Origin: Gammaproteobacteria bacterium
GTDB lineage: Bacteria > Pseudomonadota > Gammaproteobacteria > UBA1113
Direction of reading: 5' to 3'
DNA length: 32,440 nt
NCBI GenBank assembly: GCA_009885935.1
Contig: VFJT01000078.1
Span: 1-32,440, forward strand
Part shown: positions 9,061 to 18,183 of the stretch, in pieces
Position numbering within the stretch: the first letter of the stretch is position 1
How the letters are laid out: every line of letters starts with the position of its first letter
Notes under the pieces: generated by a model
What the model was told of the DNA's origin: nothing
Database searches by the model: none
What the model saw: only the letters and a program-made list of their open reading frames with translations
Position numbers and translations under genes: made by a program

Positions 9061-10857
9061 ATGAAAAATATTCGAAATTTCTCCATTATTGCCCATATTG
9101 ATCATGGTAAATCCACCTTATCCGATAGATTGATACAACTCTGTGGTGGTTTAAGCAGCCGCGACATGGCTGAGCAAGTTTTGGACTCTATGGATTTAGA
9201 GCGGGAGCGGGGTATTACCATCAAGGCACGGAGCGTGTGTTTGAATTACACAGCCCGTGACGGCCAACTGTATATCCTGAATTTCATCGATACCCCCGGT
9301 CATGTAGACTTTAGCTACGAAGTATCGCGCTCCTTGTCCGCCTGTGAAGGCGCTTTACTGGTAGTCGATGCCGCTCAAGGCGTAGAGGCGCAAACGGTGG
9401 CTGTGTGTTATACCGCCATTGAACAATCCTTGGAAGTCATTCCAGTACTCAATAAAATCGATCTTCCCCAAGCTGAACCCGAGCGTGTAAGACTAGAAAT
9501 CGAAGACATTATCGGCATAGACGCCAGCGATGCTTTGGAAATCAGTGCCAAAACGGGCTTAGGCATTGAAGACTTATTAGAACAACTTATTACACGCATC
9601 CCCGCGCCCAGCATGGATACAGACGCGCCGCTGCAAGCACTGATCATCGACTCTTGGTTCGACAGCTATTTAGGCGTGGTTTCCTTGGTGCGTGTGAAAG
9701 CGGGCACTTTGAATATACGCGATAAAATTAAAGTCATGTCTACCGGTGTACAGCATGAGGTCACTAAAATAGGTATTTATACGCCTAAATTAGTCGATAA
9801 AAATACCTTAGCCGCGGGCGAAGTAGGGATGATCGTTGCCAATATTAAGGATATCAATGGTGCTCCAGTCGGCGATACTTTAACGCACGCCGCACGCAGT
9901 GCCGATAAACCCTTACCGGGCTTTCAAAAAGTACAACCTAAGGTATTTGCCGGTTTATTTCCCATCAGCGCGGAAGACTATGAAGATTTTCGCGAAGCCT
10001 TGAGCAAATTAAGCTTAAACGATGCCTCATTATTTTACGAACCCGAAACATCCGAAGCCCTAGGTTTCGGCTTTCGCTGCGGTTTTTTAGGCATGTTGCA
10101 CATGGAAATCGTTCAAGAACGCTTAGAACGTGAATACGATTTAGACTTAATCACCACCGCGCCTACGGTAGTGTTTGAAATTTTAAACAATAAGGGTGCA
10201 GTCACGCACATAGATAACCCCGCAAATTTGCCGCCTCCAGGTACCATCAGTGAAATCAGGGAACCTATTGTTATTGCCAATATTTTAACGCCGCAAGAAT
10301 TTGTAGGGAATGTCATCGGCCTGTGCATCGAAAAACGCGGCACACAAATTAAACTGCTCTATGTGGGTCGCCAAGTTGCGTTAACCTATGGAATACCTTT
10401 AAACGAGGTGGTGTTGGATTTTTTTGATCGCTTAAAATCGATCAGCCGTGGCTACGCTTCTTTCGATTACCATTTTGAGCGCTATCAAGCCGCCGATTTG
10501 ATTAGATTAGATGTGCTCATCAACTCCGAAAAGGTGGATGCCTTGTCGGTTATTGTGCATAGAGACACCGCCTATCATCGCGGTAAGGCTTTAGTGGATC
10601 GCATGCGAACCCTAATCCCTAGGCAAATGTTTGATGTGGCGATACAAGCGGCCATAGGACCACAAATTATCGCGAGACAAACGGTAAAAGCATTGCGCAA
10701 AAATGTAACCGCAAAATGTTATGGCGGCGACATTTCGCGTAAACGTAAATTATTGGACAAGCAAAAAGCAGGAAAAAAACGCATGAAGATGGTAGGACGC
10801 GTTGAAATCCCGCAGGAGGCTTTTTTGGCAGTATTACAAGTGGAGAATAAAAAATGA
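9061..10857 (+). CDS. lepA: Elongation factor 4 / translation GTPase LepA
   Basis: [48 protein letters not shown], and C-terminal [36 protein letters not shown]. Confidence 0.98.
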   Translation: MKNIRNFSIIAHIDHGKSTLSDRLIQLCGGLSSRDMAEQVLDSMDLERERGITIKARSVCLNYTARDGQLYILNFIDTPGHVDFSYEVSRSLSACEGALLVVDAAQGVEAQTVAVCYTAIEQSLEVIPVLNKIDLPQAEPERVRLEIEDIIGIDASDALEISAKTGLGIEDLLEQLITRIPAPSMDTDAPLQALIIDSWFDSYLGVVSLVRVKAGTLNIRDKIKVMSTGVQHEVTKIGIYTPKLVDKNTLAAGEVGMIVANIKDINGAPVGDTLTHAARSADKPLPGFQKVQPKVFAGLFPISAEDYEDFREALSKLSLNDASLFYEPETSEALGFGFRCGFLGMLHMEIVQERLEREYDLDLITTAPTVVFEILNNKGAVTHIDNPANLPPPGTISEIREPIVIANILTPQEFVGNVIGLCIEKRGTQIKLLYVGRQVALTYGIPLNEVVLDFFDRLKSISRGYASFDYHFERYQAADLIRLDVLINSEKVDALSVIVHRDTAYHRGKALVDRMRTLIPRQMFDVAIQAAIGPQIIARQTVKALRKNVTAKCYGGDISRKRKLLDKQKAGKKRMKMVGRVEIPQEAFLAVLQVENKK

Positions 10858-11816
10858 ATATGTTAGCTTACATTGCGTTGCTATTGCTTACGGGTATCAT
10901 CAGCTTAATCGATATCCTCCATTGGGCGCCTAAGCGTCGTAAGGCTGAAATTAAAGAAAAACCAGGCTTTATAGATCTGTCTAGATTTGTTTTTGTTTTG
11001 TTACTGCTCTATGGAATTTATGAGCTATTCTTTTCCAAACTAAATATTAGCTATTATTTTCCTATAGCCTTAACCGCGGCCACGATCTTAACAGGACTTA
11101 TTTATGGTTTAGACAAAATCTTCTGGGCTAAAAAACGGGATAAAGCGGCCAAAAAACCGGCGCTCATAGAATTCTCCCATTCCTTTTTTCCTGTTTTCTT
11201 AATTGTATTCATCATACGTTCTTTCATTGTTCAGCCGTATCGCGTTCCTACTGGCTCCTTAGAACCGACGGTATTACCCAATGATTTCTTGTTGGTGACG
11301 CAATACAGTTATGGCCTACGCTTGCCAATCACCAATACCCGATTCATCAAAATAAGCGACCCTAAGCGCGGTGAAATTGCTGTATTTCATTTTCCTCCCG
11401 ATCCTAGCGTTGATTATGTTAAGCGCATCGTAGGTTTGCCTGGAGATCACATCGTCTATAGACATAAAACTTTATATGTTAATGGCGTTAAGGCGCAACA
11501 AACCTATGTGGGTCCAGCAATCGATTATGAACCAGAGGGAGATATAGAGGTCAAATTATACGAAGAAGACTTAATGGGTGTGAAACATCCTATACTCGTT
11601 AACCCCAATACAACAGAAAACCACGCTTACGATCTTATTGTGCCACCCGGAATGTATTTTGCCATGGGCGATAACCGCGATGGCAGCTACGATAGCCGCT
11701 ATTGGGGCTTTGTGCCTGAAGAAAATTTAGTGGGCAGAGCGCAATATATTTTATTAAGTTATGATAATCAGGCTAAAAAATTACGCTGGTCCCGCTCTGG
11801 CCAGGCGTTAAAGTAG
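10854..11816 (+). CDS. lepB: Signal peptidase I
   Basis: [18 protein letters not shown] (Ser box), [45 protein letters not shown] overlap with lepA. Confidence 0.96.
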   Translation: MNMLAYIALLLLTGIISLIDILHWAPKRRKAEIKEKPGFIDLSRFVFVLLLLYGIYELFFSKLNISYYFPIALTAATILTGLIYGLDKIFWAKKRDKAAKKPALIEFSHSFFPVFLIVFIIRSFIVQPYRVPTGSLEPTVLPNDFLLVTQYSYGLRLPITNTRFIKISDPKRGEIAVFHFPPDPSVDYVKRIVGLPGDHIVYRHKTLYVNGVKAQQTYVGPAIDYEPEGDIEVKLYEEDLMGVKHPILVNPNTTENHAYDLIVPPGMYFAMGDNRDGSYDSRYWGFVPEENLVGRAQYILLSYDNQAKKLRWSRSGQALK

Positions 11817-11830
11817 AGGTGATAGGATAG

Positions 11831-12514
11831 ATGCCAGTAACTCCCGATAAGCTATCTAAAACTATAGGGTATACCTTTCGTGATCCAGAATTGTTGCAGA
11901 TGGCCATGAGCCATCGCAGTGTAGACGGCGCTAATTACGAGCGCTTAGAATTTCTAGGCGATTCTATTTTAAATTTCATTATGGCCGAAACACTTTTTTT
12001 AAAATATCCTAATGCACAAGAAGGCGAGCTCAGTCGACTGCGCGCTAATTTTGTTAAGGGCGACACACTGGCCGAAGTGGCACGTGAGTTGGGTTTAGGA
12101 CAACATTTGCGTTTAGGTGCTGGAGAGTTAAAGTCCGGTGGCCGCGATCGCGACTCGATTTTGGCGGACGCGGTTGAAGCCTTGCTGGGAGCTTTGTATT
12201 TAGATGGTGGTTTAGATCTATGTAGGCAAAAACTATTGCTGTGGTTTGACGAACGACTCAATAAAATAGTGCATAAGAAAACGCAGAAAGATCCCAAGAC
12301 TTGTTTACAAGAATGGGTACAAGCTGAAGGCTTAGAGTTACCCATTTATGAGGTTATGAAAATAGACGGGCTCGCGCATCAACAAGTCTTTAGCCTATCG
12401 TGTAAATTAGAAGCCTTAAGTTATATCACCAAAGCTAAGGGTTCTACTCGCCGCAAAGCAGAACAAGAAGCTGCTGAAAAAATGCTGGCATTAATTGAGA
12501 AAAAGAAAAAATGA
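11831..12514 (+). CDS. rnc: Ribonuclease III
   Basis: NYERLEFLGDSILNF, RDSILADAVEALLGALYLDGG, and a C-terminal dsRBD. Confidence 0.97.
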   Translation: MPVTPDKLSKTIGYTFRDPELLQMAMSHRSVDGANYERLEFLGDSILNFIMAETLFLKYPNAQEGELSRLRANFVKGDTLAEVARELGLGQHLRLGAGELKSGGRDRDSILADAVEALLGALYLDGGLDLCRQKLLLWFDERLNKIVHKKTQKDPKTCLQEWVQAEGLELPIYEVMKIDGLAHQQVFSLSCKLEALSYITKAKGSTRRKAEQEAAEKMLALIEKKKK

Positions 12515-13410
12515 GTACTGAAAAATGTATACACGTCGCCATTGTAGGCCGACCCAACGTAGGCAAATCTACGCTGTTAAATCGTCTCGTCGGTGAGAAA
12601 ATTAGCATTACCTCCCACAAACCACAAACCACACGGCACCGTATTTTAGGCATTAAAACCACTGATAATGTGCAGACGATTTATACCGACACACCAGGCC
12701 TGCAACAACAACCTGAACAAGCCTTGCATAAATATATGAATCGTTTAGTGTCGCAAATTGTCAACGATGTAGATGTGATTGTGTTTGTAGTTGAAGCACT
12801 GAATTTTAATGAAGGCGATGCCAAAGTGGTGTCACGATTACAACATAGCGACATTCCTATTATTTTGGTTATTAACAAAATCGACATGGTTAGCGATAAA
12901 AAATCATTATTACCCTATATTGAAGACATGCAAAAACAATTAAATTTTTGCCATATTATCCCGCTATCGGCACGAAAGAATAGTGGCATCACTGCTTTAG
13001 AAAAAGTGATTGCTGATTTAGCGCCCGAAAAAGCCCATGAATATGGGGAAGACGACATCACTAATCGCTCCTTACGCTTTTCTGTTGCTGAAGTCGTGCG
13101 AGAAAAATTAACCCGTTATTTAAACGCCGAATTGCCCTATGCGTTGTCAGTGCAGATTGAGGTGTTTAAAGAAAAAAAGAATAGCGTAGAAATTCAGGCT
13201 TTGATCATCGTCAACAAAGCCAGTCAGAAAAAAATCATCATCGGCAAACAAGGGCAGATGCTCAAAGAAGTGGGTACTAAAGCACGACTGGATATTGAAA
13301 AGATAGTGGGTAAAAAAGTTTTCTTAAAATTATGGGTCAAGGTACAAGATGGTTGGGCCAATGATGAACGTCATTTGCGTGAATTGGGATATGACATAGA
13401 TGATGAGTAA
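12511..13410 (+). CDS. era: GTPase Era
   Basis: VAIVGRPNVGKSTLLNRLVGEKISITSHKPQTTRHRILGI, DTPGLQ, NKID, KH domain KIIIGKQGQMLKEVGTKARLDIEK; ATGA overlap with rnc. Confidence 0.98.
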   Translation: MSTEKCIHVAIVGRPNVGKSTLLNRLVGEKISITSHKPQTTRHRILGIKTTDNVQTIYTDTPGLQQQPEQALHKYMNRLVSQIVNDVDVIVFVVEALNFNEGDAKVVSRLQHSDIPIILVINKIDMVSDKKSLLPYIEDMQKQLNFCHIIPLSARKNSGITALEKVIADLAPEKAHEYGEDDITNRSLRFSVAEVVREKLTRYLNAELPYALSVQIEVFKEKKNSVEIQALIIVNKASQKKIIIGKQGQMLKEVGTKARLDIEKIVGKKVFLKLWVKVQDGWANDERHLRELGYDIDDE

Positions 13411-13446
13411 TATTTTCTCTATGCGGTAAATTCATATGCTGTAACC

Positions 13447-13598
13447 CGTCATTGCGAGGAGCGTAGCGACGCGGCAATCCAGGAAAATATTGAATAATTA
13501 AGAAAATCATCACCTACATAATAATCCATAAAAACATGTAGTACTTATAAACCCAGGATTTTTACCCCTGGATTGCTTCGCAAGCTCGCAATGACGAT
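13447..13598. repeat. Long inverted-repeat element, family B (CGTCATTGCGAG...CTCGCAATGACG)
   Basis: Left arm CGTCATTGCGAGGAGCGTAGCGACGCGGCAATCCAGG; right arm CCTGGATTGCTTCGCAAGCTCGCAATGACG; related to 24798-24940. Confidence 0.9.
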
Positions 13599-13659
13599 TA
13601 TCACTTTTTGCGTGTAAATGAATTACCGTGCAATTTAATGGTATAAGAAAGGATAAACC

Positions 13660-14355
13660 ATGCAACAAAAAGCCTACATACTGCACGCACGATCCTATCT
13701 AGACGATAGTTTATTATTAACTTGCTTGTGTGCAGAGAGCGGCCGCGTCATGTTAGTGGCTAAAAGAGCCCGCTTGGCTAAATCGCCGTGGCGAGGATTA
13801 TTACAACCCTTTCAAGGTTTATGGTTAGATTGGCGCGGACGCGGCCAAGTCATGACCTTAACCCAAGCCGAAGGTCAGGGGCTCACGTATTTTTTTCGCG
13901 GTAAATTATTAATCGTTGCCTTGTACGTCAATGAATTAACTGAAAGGCTCATTCAAAAAGCCGATCCGGAGCCACATTTATTTCAGTTATATGGCAGCGT
14001 ATTGGCTGATTTAAACGCGGGGGCTCCTGTAGAAAACACCTTACGCAGCTTCGAATTAGACCTATTATCCTGCCTAGGCTATGCCTTGCCCTTAACCTAT
14101 CATGTGGCGAGTGGCGAAGCCGTGCTAGAGCAATACTATTACGCTTTCCATTGGCAACAGGGCGCAACCCGTATGGTTGCGGAGCTACGGCCGCATCCGC
14201 ATTGGATCTCCGGCCGTAGCTTATTGGCCATGGCCGCTAGAAATTGGCAATCTGTAGAAACCCTAGCCGAGGCTAAAAAGCTTATGCGATTGATTTTTAA
14301 GGATATTCTTGAAAAGCGCGGCCTACAATCGCACGACGTATTTGCACTGATCTAG
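13660..14355 (+). CDS. recO: DNA repair protein RecO
   Basis: Conserved RecO N-terminal OB fold (AYILHARSYLDDSLLLTCLCAESGRVMLVAKRAR) and the C-terminal region; downstream of era. Confidence 0.92.
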   Translation: MQQKAYILHARSYLDDSLLLTCLCAESGRVMLVAKRARLAKSPWRGLLQPFQGLWLDWRGRGQVMTLTQAEGQGLTYFFRGKLLIVALYVNELTERLIQKADPEPHLFQLYGSVLADLNAGAPVENTLRSFELDLLSCLGYALPLTYHVASGEAVLEQYYYAFHWQQGATRMVAELRPHPHWISGRSLLAMAARNWQSVETLAEAKKLMRLIFKDILEKRGLQSHDVFALI

Positions 14356-14371
14356 CTATATAGTCTATAAT
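14342..14371 (+). promoter_or_regulatory. Candidate sigma70 promoter for scpA
   Basis: TTGCAC (14342-14347), 18-bp spacer, TATAAT (14366-14371), overlapping the recO 3' end; scpA starts at 14411. Confidence 0.5.
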
Positions 14372-14410
14372 GGGCCGTTTTTTCGTATAAAATCTAGGAG
14401 TATAGCCCCC

Positions 14411-15271
14411 GTGGAAGAAAGTGTCCTATCCAATCAGGCTGCGGTAATTCCCGCGGATACAATGCTGTTATCGGCAGAAGGGGAGACTTATAGCGCACGT
14501 ATACGTGGCGAGCCCTTATTGCAGATGCCTGAAGACTTATACATACCCCCCGATGCCTTGGAAGTTTTTTTAGAAGCCTTTGAGGGTCCGTTGGATCTCT
14601 TATTATATTTGATCCGTAGACAGAACTTAGACATCTTAGAGATCCCCATCACCGCGATCACACGACAATACATAGAATATGTAGAATTGATGAAAGCGTT
14701 TCGTTTAGAATTGGCTGCTGAATACTTGCTGATGGCGGCAACCTTAGCCGAAATCAAATCGCGTTTATTGCTGCCACGTTCCAAAGATGCTATTGAAGAA
14801 GAAGGCAATGACCCCCGTGCAGAGCTGATACGCCGTCTGCAAGAATACGAGCAATTTAAAGAAGCGGCTTTGCAGTTAGATGAATTGCCACGCGTAGAGC
14901 GCGACAGTCATCTCATCCATGCCGAACACCCCGACATGAAACAAGTAAAACCCTTACCAGAAGTGGATTTAAAAGAATTATTACTCGCTTTAAAAGAAGT
15001 GATGCAACGCGTTGAACTCACCACCAAACACCAAATTGTTATGGAACCCTTGTCCATACGGCAACGCATGACCGAAGTGCTGGATAAAATACGGCAAATT
15101 GAATTTGCAGAATTTTCCACTTTGTTTTCCGCCAAAGAAGGCAAGCTAGGTGTCGTAATTACTTTTATTGCTATCTTAGAATTGTTAAAACAAGCTTTAA
15201 TCGATATCGTGCAAACTGAAATTTACGGTACTTTGCATATTAAAGCCCTAAGCGCATTACCGGAGGAATAA
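14411..15271 (+). CDS. scpA: Segregation and condensation protein A
   Basis: FEGPLDLLLYLIRRQNLDILEIPITAITRQYIEYVE, EYLLMAATLAEIKSRLLLP; GTG start. Confidence 0.95.
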   Translation: MEESVLSNQAAVIPADTMLLSAEGETYSARIRGEPLLQMPEDLYIPPDALEVFLEAFEGPLDLLLYLIRRQNLDILEIPITAITRQYIEYVELMKAFRLELAAEYLLMAATLAEIKSRLLLPRSKDAIEEEGNDPRAELIRRLQEYEQFKEAALQLDELPRVERDSHLIHAEHPDMKQVKPLPEVDLKELLLALKEVMQRVELTTKHQIVMEPLSIRQRMTEVLDKIRQIEFAEFSTLFSAKEGKLGVVITFIAILELLKQALIDIVQTEIYGTLHIKALSALPEE

Positions 15272-15272
15272 A

Positions 15273-15890
15273 ATGCAAATAGAGCAATTAAAAAAAATCA
15301 TCGTTGGCGTTTTGTTGAGTGCCAGCGAACCCCTATCCTTAGAACGCTTAGGCGTGGTTTTTGATGAAAATGATAAGCCCGATAATAAACAACTCAAAGA
15401 AGCCTTGGCAGAATTGTGTACTGAGCCTGTAGCCGATGTTATCGTTATTAAAGAAGTAGCCAGTGGTTTTAGGGCACAGATTAAAATCGATTATGCCCCC
15501 TATATTATTAAATTGTGGGAAGAAAAACCTGCGCGCTATTCACGCGCTTTTTTAGAAACGTTGGTTTTAATCGCGTATAGGCAGCCGGTTACGCGCGCCG
15601 AAATTGAAGACATACGCGGTGTGGCAGTGAATGGCAGTATTATTAAAACCTTGTTTGAACGCGAATGGATTCGTGTGGTAGGTCATAAAGAATTGCCCGG
15701 ACGCCCTGAATTATTAGCCACCACTAAGAAATTTCTGGATTATTTTAATTTGCAGAGTTTGGATGAATTACCTACTTTAGACGAAATCCATAATTTGGAC
15801 AAAGCAGTAGCCAGTTTAGAGCATGAATTGGAATTGGATGGTGCGGAAAATTTGGAAGTCATACAGAACGAAGAAATAATATTAGCGTAG
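15273..15890 (+). CDS. scpB: Segregation and condensation protein B
   Basis: ALETLVLIAYRQPVTRAEIEDIRGV-type motif, RVVGHKELPGRPELLATTKKFLDYFNL; follows scpA. Stop TAG lies in the palindromic repeat. Confidence 0.95.
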   Translation: MQIEQLKKIIVGVLLSASEPLSLERLGVVFDENDKPDNKQLKEALAELCTEPVADVIVIKEVASGFRAQIKIDYAPYIIKLWEEKPARYSRAFLETLVLIAYRQPVTRAEIEDIRGVAVNGSIIKTLFEREWIRVVGHKELPGRPELLATTKKFLDYFNLQSLDELPTLDEIHNLDKAVASLEHELELDGAENLEVIQNEEIILA

Positions 15891-15972
15891 GGGCAGACCC
15901 CCGTGTCTGCCCAGACTAGAACAACCACAAAGGGTGATTCTACTAGGGCGGGCACAGGGGCCCGCCCCTACG
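15886..15972. repeat. Head-to-head pair of family A palindromic repeats
   Basis: CGTAGGGGCAGACCCCCGTGTCTGCCC (15886-15912) and inverted GGGCGGGCACAGGGGCCCGCCCCTACG (15946-15972). Confidence 0.9.
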
Positions 15973-16019
15973 AAAAAAGGGATTGGCAGTGATTGGAGAC
16001 AAGGCGCAATAGTGATGGC

Positions 16020-16092
16020 TGGGTGGCACGGTGAGGGGCCCCCGACGCGCGCAGGCACGAGCACGACGGGGTATCACCGTTGCCAGGACCCA
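16020..16092. repeat. Imperfect palindrome, third element type
   Basis: TGGGTGGCACGGTGAGGGG ... TCACCGTTGCCAGGACCCA; outer TGGG/CCCA and TGGCA-CGGTGA/TCACCG-TTGCCA pairing. Confidence 0.5.
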
Positions 16093-16144
16093 GTCAGCTA
16101 AGAACTATAATGATTCCACCCTATAGAAAAAACTAGAGATCACC

Positions 16145-16882
16145 ATGGCCGAACGCATTCAAAAATTTCTTGCACAATTGGGCCTTGCTTCAAGACGGCA
16201 AATTGAGCAATGGATAAAAGAGCAACGTATTACTGTCAATGGCGAATTAGCATCCTTAGGTGCCAAAGTTGAAGCTACAGATCGTATTTGCTTAGACGAT
16301 AAACCCATCGCCACAAAAGCAACCGCAGATGAAGAAACTCTTATTTTGTTGTATCATAAACCCGTAGGCGAAGTCTGTACTCGCCACGATCCCGAAGGAC
16401 GTGTCACCGTTTTTAGCGCTTTGCCATCCTTAACACAAGGCCGCTGGGTCGTTGTGGGTCGTTTAGACTATAATACTTCGGGCTTATTGTTATTTAGCAA
16501 TAACGGCGAACTTGTGAATAAACTCGCACACCCTAGGTATGGTTTTGAACGCGAATATAGGGTGCGCATTTATGGTGAAGTCAGTAACGAGATGATCAAC
16601 CACTTGCTACAAGGTGTTAGACTAGAAGATGGCATGGCTGCATTTAAAACGATTATTCCCGGCTTGTGTCGTGGTCGCAACCAGTGGTTTAAAGTTACTT
16701 TGGCCGAAGGGCGTAATCGCATCGTACGACGATTGTGGGCGTCGCAAGGTTTGGTGGTCAATCGTTTAGAGCGCATACGCTTTGGTTCTATACGTTTACC
16801 CGAAAATTTAGAAGTAGGCGAATATCGCTTTTTAACCAAAACAGAAGTAGAGCAATTACTCCATGCAAGCAACACTCTTTAA
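16145..16882 (+). CDS. rluB: 23S rRNA pseudouridine synthase RluB (RsuA family)
   Basis: S4 domain (ERIQKFLAQLGLASRRQIEQWI) and the pseudouridine synthase motif GRLDYNTSGLLLFSNNGEL. Confidence 0.9.
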   Translation: MAERIQKFLAQLGLASRRQIEQWIKEQRITVNGELASLGAKVEATDRICLDDKPIATKATADEETLILLYHKPVGEVCTRHDPEGRVTVFSALPSLTQGRWVVVGRLDYNTSGLLLFSNNGELVNKLAHPRYGFEREYRVRIYGEVSNEMINHLLQGVRLEDGMAAFKTIIPGLCRGRNQWFKVTLAEGRNRIVRRLWASQGLVVNRLERIRFGSIRLPENLEVGEYRFLTKTEVEQLLHASNTL

Positions 16883-18116
16883 AAGACTGATGCCCTTATT
16901 GTTGGTATTATTCATCGACAGCATGGGTATGGGTTTATTTTTTCCCGTTTTAAGTAGCCTCATCATCGAGCCCAGCTTACATTTTTTAGCGGGCGATTAT
17001 TCTATAGAAAAACGACAATTTATTTATGGCGTTATCATTTCCGTTTATATGTTTAGCTGGTTTTTTGGTGCGGCCATTTTGGGCGATGTCTCCGACTTCA
17101 TCGGCCGCAAGAAATCATTGCTCATTTGTTTGGGTGGCGCTGTTTTAGGCTATATAGGCGCGGGATTATCCATCGCCCTGCACAGCATTGCTTTAATGAT
17201 CGTAGGTCGCCTGATTGCCGGTTTTACCGCCGGCAGCCAAGCCATCGCCCAAGCCGCCATCGTTGACATCAGCGATGCGGGCAATAAAAGCCGCAATATG
17301 TCGTGGATGGTATTGACCTTGTCCTTAGGCTTTTTGATGGGACCTATTATAGGAGGCATTTTATCCTCCCCCCAACTCGTTTCTTGGTTTGACTATACCA
17401 TTCCCATGTATTTTGCCGCCTTTATTTCATTGCTGAATATGGTTTTACTGAGCTATCTTTTTAATGAAACTTTTATCCCTACTAAAAAATTCGTGTTAAA
17501 CTGGTTTCGCGCCATAGAAGTATTTATTTCCGCTTTTAAACATCACGGCGTGCGTAATCTGTCTGTAGTATTACTCTTTATGGAAATTGGCTGGGGGGCT
17601 TATTTCAGCTTTATAGTGACCTTTATAGTGAGTTTATTCCATTTTACGGCCTTACAATCCGGCTTATTTTTATCCTTAGTCGCCTTAGGCTTTAGTAGCG
17701 GCAGTGGTATCATTGTGCCACTTTGCCTTAAGTTAATGTCATTAAGGCGTGCTATTGTCATTAATTTTATCATAGCCGCAGCCATGATTTTTGCCATGGT
17801 CATAACGCAGTCTTTGCACATTGCTCTGTTAGCGGCTTTTGTTGTAGGCGCTAATATTGCCGTTGGCTATTCCAATTTGTTGACACTATTGTCCAATCAA
17901 GTAGGCCCTGAAGAGCAGGGTTGGGTTATGGGGATGACCGGCTCTGTAGGTGCGCTGTGCTTTGCTTTAACCTCGTTATTGGGGTCGGTGGTGTCATTTT
18001 TGGGTCTTTCCGCACCGATGATAATCGGCGCAATCGCTTTATTGGCCGGCGGAATAACGCTATGGCGTATGCCCATGAAAGAGGAAACAAAAAATCTTAT
18101 TGGCAATAATACGTAG
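16863..18116 (+). CDS. Major facilitator superfamily transporter (TetA-like)
   Basis: About 12 hydrophobic segments; FFGAAILGDVSDFIGRKKSLL loop motif; overlaps rluB by 20 bp; stop TAG lies in the palindromic repeat. Confidence 0.88.
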   Translation: MQATLFKRLMPLLLVLFIDSMGMGLFFPVLSSLIIEPSLHFLAGDYSIEKRQFIYGVIISVYMFSWFFGAAILGDVSDFIGRKKSLLICLGGAVLGYIGAGLSIALHSIALMIVGRLIAGFTAGSQAIAQAAIVDISDAGNKSRNMSWMVLTLSLGFLMGPIIGGILSSPQLVSWFDYTIPMYFAAFISLLNMVLLSYLFNETFIPTKKFVLNWFRAIEVFISAFKHHGVRNLSVVLLFMEIGWGAYFSFIVTFIVSLFHFTALQSGLFLSLVALGFSSGSGIIVPLCLKLMSLRRAIVINFIIAAAMIFAMVITQSLHIALLAAFVVGANIAVGYSNLLTLLSNQVGPEEQGWVMGMTGSVGALCFALTSLLGSVVSFLGLSAPMIIGAIALLAGGITLWRMPMKEETKNLIGNNT

Positions 18117-18171
18117 GGGCAGACCCCCGTGTCTGCCCTTGTTTGGGCGGGCACAGGGGCCCGCCCCTACG
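18112..18171. repeat. Head-to-head pair of family A palindromic repeats
   Basis: CGTAGGGGCAGACCCCCGTGTCTGCCC (18112-18138) and GGGCGGGCACAGGGGCCCGCCCCTACG (18145-18171), followed by GAAAAACACTGTTTTACTT. Confidence 0.92.
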
Positions 18172-18183
18172 AAAAACACTGTT

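Noticed and set aside
11240-11290. Atypical LepB Ser box (TGSLEPT rather than SGSM.PT)
   Set aside because: Catalytic Ser is kept and Leu for Met is a tolerable variation; not enough to call it unusual.
15882-16064. 60-aa minus-strand ORF
   Set aside because: Translation of palindromic repeat arms (GPCARPS, GRHGGLPLR); also seen in the 18060..18314 minus ORF.
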